From: Phytophthora quininea
Lineage: Eukaryota; Oomycota; Peronosporomycetes; Peronosporales; Peronosporaceae
Direction: 5' to 3'
Assembly (NCBI GenBank): GCA_011947345.1
Contig: JAAVTG010000836.1
Span: 1 to 33,042, forward strand
DNA: 33,042 bases
Within the stretch, counting starts at the first letter, position 1. Every line of letters begins with the position of its first letter. The notes under the pieces are model-generated. The model worked only from the letters and a program-made list of their open reading frames with translations. It was not told where the DNA came from and did no database searches. The translations under genes and the position numbers were made by a program. Positions 1 to 13,100 of the stretch are shown in pieces.

Positions 1-2687
1 GGGGCATCACGACTCGACCAGCGCTTGCGATCTTACCCATGTCTCCGAACCACGGCAGCTTTGGTGGAGACGGCCTCTACGCCGAGTCCAAGTTGGGCGT
101 GGAGAGTCTCATGAGCAAATGGCACTCGGAAGGCTGGGACGAGCAGCTCTCGATCGTTGGCGCCACGATCGGCTGGACCCGCGGCACGGGCCTCATGTCG
201 ACGAACAACATCGTTTGTGCTGGCTTGAGGCGATGGGAGTGCGCACCTTCAGCACGACCGAAATGAGCTTCAATCTGAGCGCACTGATGCACCCGGTCAT
301 GGTGGAGCGTGCTGCTGAGTCGCCGGTTTTCGCGGACCTTACGGGCGGCATGGCCCAGGTGAGCGACCTGAAGGACAAGATCGACGCTATCCGCGCAGAC
401 ATCACGACAAAGTCGAAGCTCCAAGCGGCAGTTTACGCTGCGCTGGAGGACGACGGCACAATGTTGGCGGAAGGCTCAGAGTGAAGACACTCTCACGTCG
501 TGCGAACCTGTCGCGATACTTTTGCGATACCTTCCCCAGTCTGTCGGGCGTGGCTAAGCTTAGCAGCAGCGGAGCAGCAGACAATGCTCCGCGGCATGCT
601 GGACTTGCGCCAGGTCGTCGTCGTGACCGGCTTCGGCGAAGTGGGTCCGTACGGCAATGCGCGCACTCGCTGGGAGATGGAGTCGTACGGGGAGTTCTCG
701 CTGGAGGGCTGCATCGAGCTGGCCTGGCTGACAGGCCACATCGTGTTCGAGAAGGGCAACTGGGTGGACGCCAAGACGAAGGAAGTCGTGCCAGACCACG
801 AGGTGAAGGCTCGCTACGAAGAGCAGCTGCTGGAGCACTCGGGCATTCGCATTGTGGAGCCTGAGCTGTTTGATGGCTACGACCCAAAGAACAAAATGGT
901 GCTGCACCAGGTGGCCATCGACAAGAAGATGTCGCCCATCGAGGTGGCCGATCGGGAGGAAGCCTTGGAGTTCCGCAAGGAGTTGGGCCAGGACAATGTG
1001 GACGTCTTTCAGAAGGCGTCTGGGGCGTGGATGATCAGACTGCGCAAGGGCTCCGTCCTCAACATCCCGCGCGCGCTGTCGTTCGATCGCTTCGTCGCCG
1101 GTCAGATCCCGACGGGCTGGAGCATCGAGCGTTTGGGCTTGTCCAAGGACCTGGCCACCGCCGTGGACCCGACCACGCTGTATGTGCTGGCCTCCGTGAT
1201 GGACGCGCTCGTGGCTGCCGGCGTGACGGACCCGTACGAGTTCTACCAGTACGTGCACGTGTCGGAGGTGGGCAATACGTCGGGCGGAGGCATGGGCGGC
1301 TTCCGTTCGTACAGCCGCATCTACAAGAACCGTTTGGTCGGCAAGACTGCTCCGAGCGACACGCTCCAGGAGTGCTTCATCAACACGCCTCCTGCGTGGG
1401 TCAACATGCTGCTGTTGAGCTCTTCTGGGCCGATCAAAACTCCCGTTGGAGCTTGTGCCACTGCGGCCGAGTCGGTGGAGATCGGAGTGGACACGATCAA
1501 GAGGGAAAGCTCGAGTCGTGGTGGTCGGAGGGTACGACGACTTCGGCGAGGAAGGAGCGTACGAGTTCGCGCAGATGAAGACGACGAGCGACTCTGTCAA
1601 AGAGATGAGTATGGGTCGAGAGCCCAAGGAGATGAGTCGTCCGTGTGCGTCCTCGCGTGACGGCTTTATGGAGAGTCATGGCGCTGGTATGCAGTTGCTG
1701 ATGGACGCCCAGCTAGCGCTGGAGATGGGAGTGCCGATCTACGGCATTGTGGCCATGACCAACACGGCGACGGACAAGATCGGTCGATCTGTGCCGGCTC
1801 CTGGCCAGGGCATTCTGACGACCGCTCGCGAGACTGCCAAGCCGTCTCCACTGCTGGATGTGGAGTACCGTCGACGCCAATTTGACGACGAAATGGAGAG
1901 CATCGAGAGATGGTATGCGAGAGAAAAGTCGTTGGTTGATGGCGACGATTCTCGTACTGCGTTCTTGGAGGAGATGAAGCTGCGGAAGGTCCAGCGCGCC
2001 CAATGTTTGTGGGGCGATCAGTTCTACCGAGAGCGATCCGACATCGCTCTGCTTCGTGGGGCGTTGAGCGTCTGGAACTTGGACATGGACGACCTCGGAG
2101 CAGCCAGCTTCCACGCCACTGGCACCAAGGCGAACGACAAGAACGAGAGCGAGATGATGCACAAGCAGCTGGCTCATTTGGGTCGTTCTCCTGGGAACCT
2201 CTGCCTGTGATCTGTCAGAAGCACATGACTGGCCACCCCAGGGCGCTGCTGCTGCGTGGATGCTGAACGGACTGCTGCAGGTGCTGGACTCGGGAGTGAT
2301 CCCAGGCAACCGGCAGCTGGACAACACGTGCGAGACGCTGCGCCAGTACGACCAGCTCATGTACCCGAACCGGAGCTTGCAGACCAGCGGGGTGAAGGCT
2401 GCGTTGCTAGTGAGTTTCGGCTTCGGACAGGTGGGCAGTGAGGTGCTGCTGGTGCATCCAGACTACCTTCTGTCGACACTTCCTGCTACGGAGTTGAAGC
2501 AGTACTCGGCTCGTCGAGAAGCGTCTGGCCGAGATGAACGCGCACTGCCAGAAAGTGCTCACGGGCAAGCAGCGTCACATCCAAGTGAAGAACGAGGCGC
2601 CATACTCGTCCGAGCAGGAAAGCGACCTGTACTTGGACCCTACCGCTCGTGCCAAGTACGACCCCAAGATCAAAACGTGGCGCTTTG
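1..2687 (+). repeat. Left arm of a large inverted repeat (FAS KR-KS segment)
   Basis: Base 1 pairs with 7425 and base 2687 pairs with 4734 on the opposite strand. By eye the arms differ by about a dozen events over 2.7 kb. Most are one- or two-base indels in short runs; about three are substitutions (near 573, 1140 and 1220). Homology reaches the window edge, so the arm may be longer. The 2.05 kb spacer is not symmetrical. Confidence 0.95.
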
Positions 2688-2996
2688 ACAACTGGAACCC
2701 TCTGAGTCCTGTAAAATTGCCAAGAAGGTTAAACCTGCTGTTAAACCACCGCCAAGACTATTGCCAAGGCCGGCGAGGAAATTGCTCCTTCCAAAGCGAT
2801 TCCAAGTAGTCTCACAGCTCCCGTGTCGCCACTGCTTTCGAGTGCGGTGGAGCTGGTGTCCAAGAAGTTGGACAGTGTAGACGCAAAGCCTGAAAGGGAC
2901 GCACAGGGCCGAGAGTACTCTGTTGAACGAAACGCAGAGGGCCAGGAGGTTGCGTATGACTACGCTGCGCACCACCCGCCTGCAAGCTTTGCGTGA
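1..2996 (+). pseudogene. Second, partial FAS copy: end of ketoreductase, ketosynthase, decayed tail
   Basis: The window opens inside a ketoreductase domain. The segment with the Tyr-x-x-x-Lys pair (LYAESKLG) is at about 75-105. A full ketosynthase follows at about 600-2690. It has the nucleophile Cys in VGACATAAE (codon 1454-1456), the HATGTKAND histidine near 2113, and the second histidine region around KHMTGHP near 2220. Relative to the other copy the frame breaks near 227, 475, 555, 1503, 2200, 2240 and 2517; most are one-base losses in short runs and two are two-base losses. After 2687 the sequence departs abruptly from the other copy. It encodes a Lys/Pro-rich stretch and ends with AYDYAAHHPPASFA and a TGA at 2994-2996. 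That end resembles the middle of the phosphopantetheinyl transferase in the main gene ([14 protein letters not shown]). The rest of that domain is missing, so this copy probably cannot activate carrier protein. The gene continues left of the window, so the upstream domains cannot be judged. Confidence 0.85.
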
Positions 2997-3335
2997 GTTA
3001 ACATGGGCCAAACTAACATAGCAGTAGCATATCAAGGATTGATTTTTTGTTCAAAGCTCTTCCTCCAACGACTCTAAAGGCTAGATCTTCTTCTGTGTTT
3101 TCTTGCTGTTCAAGTTCGCCTCTTCTGCGAAACACCAACTTTTAACCACGTCGCTGCTGCTGTCGTGCAGCCGACCACACCCAAACATCCTTCCGTGGCA
3201 GCAGCATCCATTGCTAGGGTCAAGAAGAGATGGGCGAAATGCCTGATTTCCACGTCCCCACTTCGAGCGGCCGTCATGGGACCGAACATGGAGATTTTGA
3301 TCACAGGACGGTCATAGATCCCTTTACAACGTCTA
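2997..3335. other. Short gap with no assignable gene
   Basis: A donor-like GTGAGT (2993-2998) overlaps the stop of the partial FAS copy, and a pyrimidine-rich stretch ending in AG lies at about 3086-3114. Joining them does not give a convincing longer frame. A 66-codon open stretch on the plus strand (3117-3317) contains no motif I recognise. I cannot say whether this is a decayed last exon or intergenic DNA. Confidence 0.4.
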
Positions 3336-3339
3336 GTTG

Positions 3340-4095
3340 ACCGCTCAGCGCTGCGTAGTCAAGCAGGGGGACCATCATTGCAGCTTGTTTGCCCTCAAAC
3401 GTACCAAAGAGCCACTTCAATACATCGAGCTGTCCTTGTTCAGCAGCATTCTTCATGACAAAGCTTATATCCTCAGCTTGCAGGTTTCCCTACAACCACC
3501 GAGCAACCTCCAAATGCCCATTTCCTGCTGCTAAGCGAGGGGCATTCAGCGAGCGACTTGCCGGTCGAAATTCGTTCAGCCACTGCACCATCGCCAAGTG
3601 CCCATGGGCAGCTGCTTTCTCGATCGCTCGGTCAGCACGGAGCGTTTTACCGCTTTCGTGCAGCCATTTATCGATTTCTAAATGGCCATTTGCTGCAGCT
3701 TCATCGAGCGCATGTTAATAATCAGAGTCCCACGGACCACCACCATCCTGTCGATCTACCATTATCCACTGGAGAACGTTGAGGTGTCCCCTCGAGCTAC
3801 TGCGTCGACTGCCTTCGCCCAATCGGGAGCCGTCCAGGCCAGAAGAAGCTCGAGAGTGGCAATGGGAGCTCCGTGTTCACATGCTACCACAAATTTGCGC
3901 TGGTTCAGGAATCCAATCAAATAGCAATCAACACGGCGAACCACAAAAGACAGGGAGTCTCCGAGCGACGCTAATCGTTGCCGACAGACGAGTTCAGTCG
4001 TCGTGCAGAGCGGGCCGTCCATCTCAGAGAGAAAACAAAGTGTAAATTCCCAGCAGCTCGACAGCAATTGACTGCCAGCGAAACATGTCATTCCT
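3340..4095 (-). pseudogene. Ankyrin-like repeat protein remnant
   Basis: Reading the minus strand from about 3930 downward gives an N-terminal module with ACEHGAPIATLELLLAW, related to modules at 18080 (+) and 32000 (+). Several 30-35 residue units with the pattern N/H-G-H-L-E-x-x-x-W-L follow at about 3720-3400. An in-frame TAG follows a repeat ending ARWL (near 3497), and the N-terminal module is in a different frame from the repeats. No Met start with a continuous frame was found. In Phytophthora these proteins form large families of unknown role, presumably protein-protein interaction. The nonsense codon is not explained by a homopolymer error, so I call it a pseudogene fragment. Confidence 0.7.
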
Positions 4096-4179
4096 GACAA
4101 AATGAGAATTCGTTAGCTAGCAAACTCCGTTAAATTAACAAGTCTTTCATACCTTGGCGTTTATCGGTATCACTGTTGT

Positions 4180-7100
4180 CTATCCGAAGCTGGCGAGTGC
4201 TTGAGCAACAGCGTAATCGCTGGAGTGGCTAATGCTCCTCAAGTTGGAGAGATCAGCACGGTTAAACTCCTGCATTGGGTACCCAGACAGTAGCACGGAT
4301 GGAGCACCGGACGCCGTCATGACCACCTCGATCTCCCGCAAACGCTTCCCAACGACAACCTTCATGGGTGATGCGCTCGAGATAGCTTTGACAACAGCCT
4401 GCTTGACAGCCAAACGGCCCGCAAAGCTAGCGGCTGGGTGCGGCGCGGCGTAACAATACGCCATCTCCTCGTCCGTGAAGTTCTGGCGGATAAAGTCTTC
4501 TCGACCATGCAAGTTCTCAAATGCGGCCACAGGCTCAACATCTACGCCGACGACTGTATCCTTGGAAGCTAAGCCAATATCAATCGCTGCTTGGGTGAGG
4601 GCACGCTTAAGTGCCGACGATGAACGCGTTGCGCACTCACCTGAACTCTTTTTCGATACAGCGACCTCATCCACAGCGACCTTGACGATCTTGGCACGCT
4701 TTCTGGAGCGTGGACGACGGACCTCCGGGCTGGCAAAGCGCCACGTTTTGATCTTGGGGTCGTACTTGGCACGAGCGGTCGGGTCCAAGTACAGGTCGCT
4801 TTCCTGCTCGGACGAGTATGGCGCCTCGTTCTTCACTTGGATGTGACGCTGCTTGCCCGTGAGCACTTTCTGGCAGTGCGCGTTCATCTCGGCCAGACGC
4901 TTCTCACGACGAGCCGAGTACTGCTTCAACTCCGTAGCAGGAAGTGTCGACAGAAGGTAGTCTGGATGCACCAGCAGCACCTCACTGCCCACCTGTCCGA
5001 AGCCGAAACTCACTAGCAACGCAGCCTTCACCCCGCTGGTCTGCAAGCTCCGGTTCGGGTACATGAGCTGGTCGTACTGGCGCAGCGTCTCGCACGTGTT
5101 GTCCAGCTGCCGGTTGCCTGGGATCACTCCCGAGTCCAGCACCTGCAGCAGTCCGTTCAGCATCCACGCAGCAGCAGCGCCCTTGGGGTGGCCAGTCATG
5201 TGCTTCTGACAGATCACAGGCAGAGGGTTCCCAGGAGAACGACCCAAATGAGCCAGCTGCTTGTGCATCATCTCGCTCTCGTTCTTGTCGTTCGCCTTGG
5301 TGCCAGTGGCGTGGAAGCTGGCTGCTCCGAGGTCGTCCATGTCCAAGTTCCAGACGCTCAACGCCCCACGAAGCAGAGCGATGTCGGATCGCTCTCGGTA
5401 GAACTGATCGCCCCACAAACATTGGGCGCGCTGGACCTTCCGCAGCTTCATCTCCTCCAAGAACGCAGTACGAGAATCGTCGCCATCAACCAACGACTTT
5501 TCTCTCGCATACCATCTCTCGATGCTCTCCATTTCGTCGTCAAATTGGCGTCGACGGTACTCCACATCCAGCAGTGGAGACGGCTTGGCAGTCTCGCGAG
5601 CGGTCGTCAGAATGCCCTGGCCAGGAGCCGGCACAGATCGACCGATCTTGTCCGTCGCCGTGTTGGTCATGGCCACAATGCCGTAGATCGGCACTCCCAT
5701 CTCCAGCGCTAGCTGGGCGTCCATCAGCAACTGCATACCAGCGCCATGACTCTCCATAAAGCCGTCACGCGAGGACGCACACGGACGACTCATCTCCTTG
5801 GGCTCTCGACCCATACTCATCTCTTTGACAGAGTCGCTCGTCGTCTTCATCTGCGCGAACTCGTACGCTCCTTCCTCGCCGAAGTCGTCGTACCCTCCGA
5901 CCACCACGACTCGAGCTTTCCCACTCTTGATCGTGTCCACTCCGATCTCCACCGACTCGGCCGCAGTGGCACAAGCTCCAACGGGAGTTTTGATCGGCCC
6001 AGAAGAGCTCAACAGCAGCATGTTGACCCACGCAGGAGGCGTGTTGATGAAGCACTCCTGGAGCGTGTCGCTCGGAGCAGTCTTGCCGACCAAACGGTTC
6101 TTGTAGATGCGGCTGTACGAACGGAAGCCGCCCATGCCTCCGCCCGACGTATTGCCCACCTCCGACACGTGCACGTACTGGTAGAACTCGTACGGGTCCG
6201 TCACACCGGCAGCCACGAGCGCGTCCATCACGGAGGCCAGCACATACAGCGTGGTCGGGTCCACGGCGGTGGCCAGGTCCTTGGATAAGCCCAAACGCTC
6301 GATGCTCCAGCCCGTCGGGATCTGACCGGCGACGAAGCGATCGAACGACAGCGCGCGCGGGATGTTGAGGACGGAGCCCTTGCGCAGTCTGATCATCCAC
6401 GCCCCAGACGCCTTCTGAAAGACGTCCACATTGTCCTGGCCCAACTCCTTGCGGAACTCCAAGGCTTCCTCCCGATCGGCCACCTCGATGGGCGACATCT
6501 TCTTGTCGATGGCCACCTGGTGCAGCACCATTTTGTTCTTTGGGTCGTAGCCATCAAACAGCTCAGGCTCCACAATGCGAATGCCCGAGTGCTCCAGCAG
6601 CTGCTCTTCGTAGCGAGCCTTCACCTCGTGGTCTGGCACGACTTCCTTCGTCTTGGCGTCCACCCAGTTGCCCTTCTCGAACACGATGTGGCCTGTCAGC
6701 CAGGCCAGCTCGATGCAGCCCTCCAGCGAGAACTCCCGTACGACTCCATCTCCCAGCGAGTGCGCGCATTGCCGTACGGACCCACTTCGCCGAAGCCGGT
6801 CACGACGACGACCTGGCGCAAGTCCAGCATGCCGCGGAGCATTGTCTGCTGCTCCGATGCTGCTAGCTTAGCCACGCCCGACAGACTGGGGAAGGTATCG
6901 CAAAAGTATCGCGACAGGTTCGCACGACGTGAGAGTGTCTTCACTCTGGAGCCTTCCGCCAACATTGTGCCGTCGTCCTCCAGCGCAGCGTAAACTGCCG
7001 CTTGAGCTTCGACTTTGTCGTGATGTCTGCGCGGATAGCGTCGATCTTGTCCTTCAGGTCGCTCACCTGGGCCATGCCGCCCGTAAGGTCCGCGAAAACC

Positions 7101-10100
7101 GGCGACTCAGCAGCACGCTCCACCATGACCGGGTGCATCAGTGCGCTCAGATTGAAGCTCATTTCGGTCGTGCTGAAGGTGCGCACTCCCATCGCCTCCA
7201 AGCCAGCACAAACGATGTTGTTCGTCGACATGAGGCCCGTGCCGCGGGTCCAGCCGATCGTGGCGCCAACGATCGAGAGCTGCTCGTCCCAGCCTTCCGA
7301 GTGCCATTTGCTCATGAGACTCTCCACGCCCAACTTGGACTCGGCGTAGAGGCCGTCTCCACCAAAGCTGCCGTGGTTCGGAGACATGGGTAAGATCGCA
7401 AGCGCTGGTCGAGTCGTGATGCCCCGAGCCTTCTTGGCACTGACAACTTCCCCAGCAATCGCATCGTGTTCGTCAGCATAACGCGGTGGGCCAGCTCGGA
7501 CCTCGAGTCGATGTCTGTGATGGCTCGTCCCGCCTCCGACACAGCAGCGAACGGGATCACAAAGTCCAGATCCAACTTGTGCACGTCGTAGATGTGGGCC
7601 ACCAGTTGCTGCACGTCGACCTTCGAGGCCTGGTTGAATGGAAGGACAGTCAGACGACTGCCGCGGCCGCCGTGCTGCTCGTAAAGCTGGCGGAAGAAGC
7701 CACTGGTTTCCATGCTCAAGCTGCTCGTCGTGACAAACACAGTCGCCCCACCCTCCAGCAGCGCCTTCACCACTTCGCCACCAATAGAGCTCCTGCCGCA
7801 GCCTGTCACCAGTGCAACCTTGTCGGCAAACGAGATGCCCGCCACCGCCATCTCACGCATGCACGACAACAACTCGCACGTCGACTCGACATCGTACAGC
7901 CGAATCGTCGGGTCAGCGAGAGACGGCTTGCGAATGTGCACATGCGGCAACAGCACGGTCGTTAGGTTCTCGTTCAGGGTGAACTGCAGCGAAGACGAGC
8001 GAGCAACAATCGAGTCCTCGAATGCGGGCCCGGATTGCTCACGTAGAGAACTACGGAGCACATCCAGCTTGACTTCTTCGACAAGGGCTGTCTTCCCCCA
8101 CGCGACTGCTTTGTAGTTCTGGCGGTGCCCGTCTCCTCTCCGTCGTCGTCTTCATCGCTCGCCGTATCGTCGTTGCTCGTATTGCTTGTACTGGTGCTGT
8201 TATTCAGAGCCGATTTAAACCCGGCAGCAATGGCAGCCGTGACACCAGCGCCAGCCACCTTGCCAGTCTCGATGGCACCGTCGTACTCCAAGCCGCGGGC
8301 AACCTCGTCAACATAGCTCACCGAGTCTGCGACGCCTTCGCGTGGCACCTCGGTGTACTCAAGTTTGCCGTCCTGGTGAATGCGCAGTTGCGGCTGTGTA
8401 GGCTCGAAGACTTGCACGTTGACTGGGTTCTTGTCCAGCGCTGTCTCAATCTGCTCCACCAGCAGCTGCATCACCTGCGCCAGCTCTGGGCCGCTCTCCA
8501 CTTCGGCACGCGATACGAAGAACTCGACGCATTGGAGTAGCTCCGGAGTGGCTCGGTTGCTCAGGTATGATGCTAACGACTTGAGCGGGGGCAGCGGCAA
8601 CTCGTCCGTGATCGTATCCACAGGTCTGCTCATATAACGGACCATTGCACCAATGTGAGAGCTCGAGATCGGGCTCTCAGCAGCCGCAAAGGCTCTTGTC
8701 GCCGCTGCTGCTGTTCGGTAGTATAGTTCCGTCGCATCCTGGACAGCCCAGTTCCAGTAGCTGTCGTATTGACGCTCCTTTCTGGCATCGAACTTGCTGG
8801 CAACGCCAGTGCTGTAGAAATCGCCGTGCTCGGTCACCCACTGCGACACTGAGGACTCCAGACCTTCTCGGAGATCCACCTCCGTTTCGATCTTGCGATG
8901 CCAGTCGAGCTGATCGTCGCCCAGGAACGAGTTCAGAGCCTCCACCTGGTCCGCTATCATGGTCTTCAGACGCTTTTCAAAGTCACTTGGCAGCGCGTTC
9001 GACTGCATCATTGCCTGACCCATCGCTGGTCCAGCAGTCAGTATACCACCCAGCTTGGACAGATACGGGATGTCAATCCCAGCAAACGTCCCGTAGTCAT
9101 CGACCACACCATCGAGCCACTGCTTCGCCGCAGCCTCATTCGGAAGTCGCTGCTTCGGGCTGTGGGTCAAGCCGTGCAGCAGCACGCTCTCGATGCGACC
9201 GCCAGGGAGGCAGCGTTCTGTCGACAAGTACTCTTTGATGGCAGACAGACCGAACCCACCAGGCATCTTGCTCGCCAGCAGTTTGGCAATCAGAGCACCA
9301 GTCACTTTGCCCGGAGACGCATAGCCTGGGAACTCACCCGCCAGCTCGATCAGCTTCATCTCCGCCGCGTCATCGGGAGCAGAGCCAAACTCCTTCTCTA
9401 GATCACCAACAACCTCGTTCTGCACCGCCGACTTGCCAGCCGATAGGTCCTTGATCGTCGTCGTCTCAGGTACTTCGCTAAACGTCTTGCCGAACTTCGC
9501 TGCAAGCAGAACCAGCAGAGCGTGCTTGGCATCCACAGGTTTGTCGCTCACCGTGGGGATCGGCACTGCTACACGACTGAAAGGCATAGCCACAGTGCTG
9601 GGCGCAACAGCCGTCGTTGAGCGACCAAGCGAGACGCCTGCAAACGCTTCATAGCTGCTCAAGCTGTCATCCAGCCACTTGCGCGCGTCGGCGTCGCTCT
9701 TTAGGCGGCTCTGCGGCGCAAGAAGAAGGGACTGTACCAGGACGCTTTCCATGCGTCCAGCACCCAGGCCTTTCCCAGCAGTTAGATACTCCTTGATGCT
9801 CGACATCGTGAAGCCACCTGGCATTTTGCTCGCCACGACCTTGTTAATCAGTCCGCTCGTCACTTTGCCCAGTGTGGTGTAGCTTGAGAACTTGGAGGCC
9901 AGCTCTTTCAGCGGCACTTCACCCGCGCCGTCGGGCACACCGCCGCTGAATTCCTTCTCGAGGTCGCCCAGAATCTCATTCTGGACAGCCGACTTTCCAG
10001 CACACAGAGTTTTGATGTCGGTGCTTTCACTGATTTCAGCGAGCTCCTTGTTGAGACGAACAGCTAGCAGTGCACAGGACGTGCAGCGCTGCCACAGGTG

Positions 10101-13100
10101 CGTCAGCTGCGGCAGTAGGAGCACGACCCGGAGTGGCCATCTGAACTTGAGGGACGGGAGCCATGATCACCGGAGCGGGGACAGCCGTGGCAACAACAGT
10201 AGTCTCAGTGTTGGGGGCAATGGAGGCGGTAGTCTTCGTCACGTGAGCAGCAGCCTCCGCAGCCAACTCACGAGCGTACTCAGAGGCAGAGATATTCGTG
10301 TTGGCGTCCTCAAAGTGAACAGCCTCGCGGTCTCGCTGGTACCACAAGATCTCTCGCGACACGTGAGGAAAGTCGCCGATCTGCAGGGTTCGTAGCGCCA
10401 TGTTCGTCAAGGTCGGAGCAGGTCCAACCTCCACGAAACGGCGAACGCCATCCTCCGAGAACAAGAGAGCTTGCGTCTTGATCCACTGGACAGGAGAAGC
10501 GAACTGGTAGGCTAGCAGTTCCACAACAAGTCCATGCACTCGCTGAGCTGTCGTCGTCAAGTCCCACTGCATCGGGTCTAAAATCTCAGCCAGGCATGGA
10601 CTCTTGGTCGCGGCGTAGACGTCTTCGAAGTATGCGCGCTCCAAAGAGAACGGAGCTGCCACCAGGTTGGGAATGTAGCGCTTCTCCAGAAGCGGCAGTT
10701 GGCGCTCGAGGACCTGCGGGTCGAATTTGGTGCGCAGCAGCTCGCGGAACGATGACACACCATTAAGCACTTGGCGCGAATGGAAGGGCACGTCAATGCC
10801 CGCCAACGGGATCGTGGCCACTCCTCTCTCGAGCGTCAACGGACGTCCGCTCTGCCGACACTCCTCCTTGCGAGTTTGGGCCTGAGCTAAGCACTCTGCA
10901 ATACTGTTCTCGATGTCGAACTCCTTGGACGTCTGCGTCTTGAAAGCGGACAGTGCGAGGGACAGCGCGGCCAAATTCTCGTTATCCCCGGCGACCACGT
11001 ACTGAAGGTCCTGGACGTTGAAATTCACCACTTGCAGCAGCTTGCCCGACGCTGCGTCGATGCCATCCACCAGCTCGTACATGAGCTGCTCAGTGAAGTC
11101 AGGACCGACGCGCTTGGGGTTCATAGCGACCATGCCGTACTCGGATCGCCCTTCGGCATCGCGCTTCACGGCTTTCTGCATGATCAAACCACGCAGAAAC
11201 ACCACTTCCACGACATCCTCCACGGCCAGGACTCGCGCAAACGAGCTCAGACCAGCGTACTCGCCGAGGGAGTGTCCAGCGAAGTAGGCGTCGTCCGGGA
11301 TCAGCTGGGCAGCTTCGATTTCGGAAAACATTGCCTTTTCGTGAAGAACCAGAGCCGGTTGGTTGAACTGCGTCGCGAAGAGCAGGCCCTCGGGAGCGGA
11401 GAAGGTGAAGTTCTGTGTGCGACGCGTGATTTCCGGGAGCAATGGCACGCTTGCTCCGGTTTCAGGGTCCTCACAGGTCAGCCGCATGTAGTTCTCACGA
11501 ATCTTACGACCTTTTTGCCGCCGAAGTGGATCGTGATGGAGTTCGGGTTCTTGCGGACGATCTCAACGATGGAGAAGCCGAAGGTGTTGAGGAGGTGGAG
11601 GTCGCCACGGTCCCAAACCTCTCGGGCAACAGCAGACTCCTGGTACCGATCCATGCCCATGCCCACATCGGCAGACCCTGACCGGTAAAGACAAACACCA
11701 CTGGCGCTTGTTTGATGACAGCGCGAGCGCTCATCACTCGTTCACTCGAAGCGTTCACGACTTCTACAGAGAAAACTTTGTTGCCGCTCTCCAAGCCAAT
11801 GTGACGAGCCTGCATGAACAGCTTGTCTCCAGGGTACACGAAGCCATCAAAGTTCACATCGTAGTTGACGACGTTGCTATCGAGACCCTGGGCGAAGTTG
11901 TTGACGATCAAGTCCCGAACCTTTGTTGCCGTCCACATACCGTGCATGATCGGTTTGCCATTCGGCAAGTGACCCAGGGTAGCGGCGTACTTGGATCGAT
12001 GAATCGGATTCAGATCGCGAGAAGCCACAGCGTATGCCAAGGCGCTTGTAGGCACATCGATTTCAAGCGGTTTCTCCAGCATGTAAGACCCACCGTTCGC
12101 GAACATACCTCCCCACCAATGACGTTCCCATGTTGAACTCGACGAAGGAGTGCGACAACAGGACTCTCGTTGACTTCACTGCCCTTGAAGTTCACCACGC
12201 CGATCGCAGCCTTGGAGCCAGCTTCCTCACGGAAGAGCGTGCCGGACACTTCGATAGCGCTGAGGGATCCGATCGATGCGTACTTCTTCTTCGTCGACAG
12301 CTCAAACGACAGGTGGTCGCCAATACCCACAGAAGCTTCGGCATTCAGCTTCAGCCACGACTTGGACTTCAGAATCTCGACATCTTCCAGACGACTCGGC
12401 GTGAACTCCTCAGTCGACGTGTCATTCGAGAAAGTCGACTCAAAGTCGTCGAACGATCCGCGGATCAAGAACTCGCTGTGCAACTCGACGAGGGGCTCAA
12501 GCACCTCCACCTTGTGCTCGTCTACCGTCTTGCGCGAGACAACAGCAACGCTGTGCACAACCTTACCACTCTCGATGATGCGCAGACTGCCAACACTGCA
12601 TGTACTGACAATTTCGTCTCCAGGCTTGAAAGTAGCAGAAGCCTTACGCGAAGACAGAAGTTTGTACGAGTGCTTGAGATGCACGAGGTCCAACAGGTTG
12701 CCCCTCACTTCCTTGGCGAATACAGACTGGATCAGCGGACGCCACGCTACAACGGTCGAGAAGTCAGCGGGGGCGCCTTCGTCGTCATCGCTCAGGTCCA
12801 ATGCAGCGCGGTATGCAGCAATGTCTTCCTTCGTGATGTGAAACTCGGCCGTCAAGGGAGCCGCCACGCTCCGCGCGCTTACATCCTCGCATGATCTATC
12901 TCCTTCGATGTCGAGCCAGAACCGAGCGTAGAAAGCCTTCACCGAGTCGATAAAGCTGTCTCCTTCAGCGTGAATCTGGCAAGTGCGTTCAGGGTGGAAT
13001 TGATACTTCAATTCCAATGATACAACAGCAGCCTTAAGCCCGTAAACCGTGGGGCGGGGCTCGTTTATCACTACAGCGATATTAGAGTCCTTGCATGCGA

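Noticed and set aside
560..1627. Long minus-strand open frame opposite the ketosynthase of the partial copy
   Set aside because: Its translation is His/Arg/Val-rich antisense shadow of the conserved KS coding strand; the same shadow appears opposite the other arm at 5188-6400.
1..7425. Simple hairpin-adapter read artefact as full explanation of the inverted repeat
   Set aside because: The spacer is about 2 kb, unsymmetrical, and the plus copy continues past the arm as a divergent homologue, which an artefact would not produce. A haplotype or scaffold mis-join is still possible.
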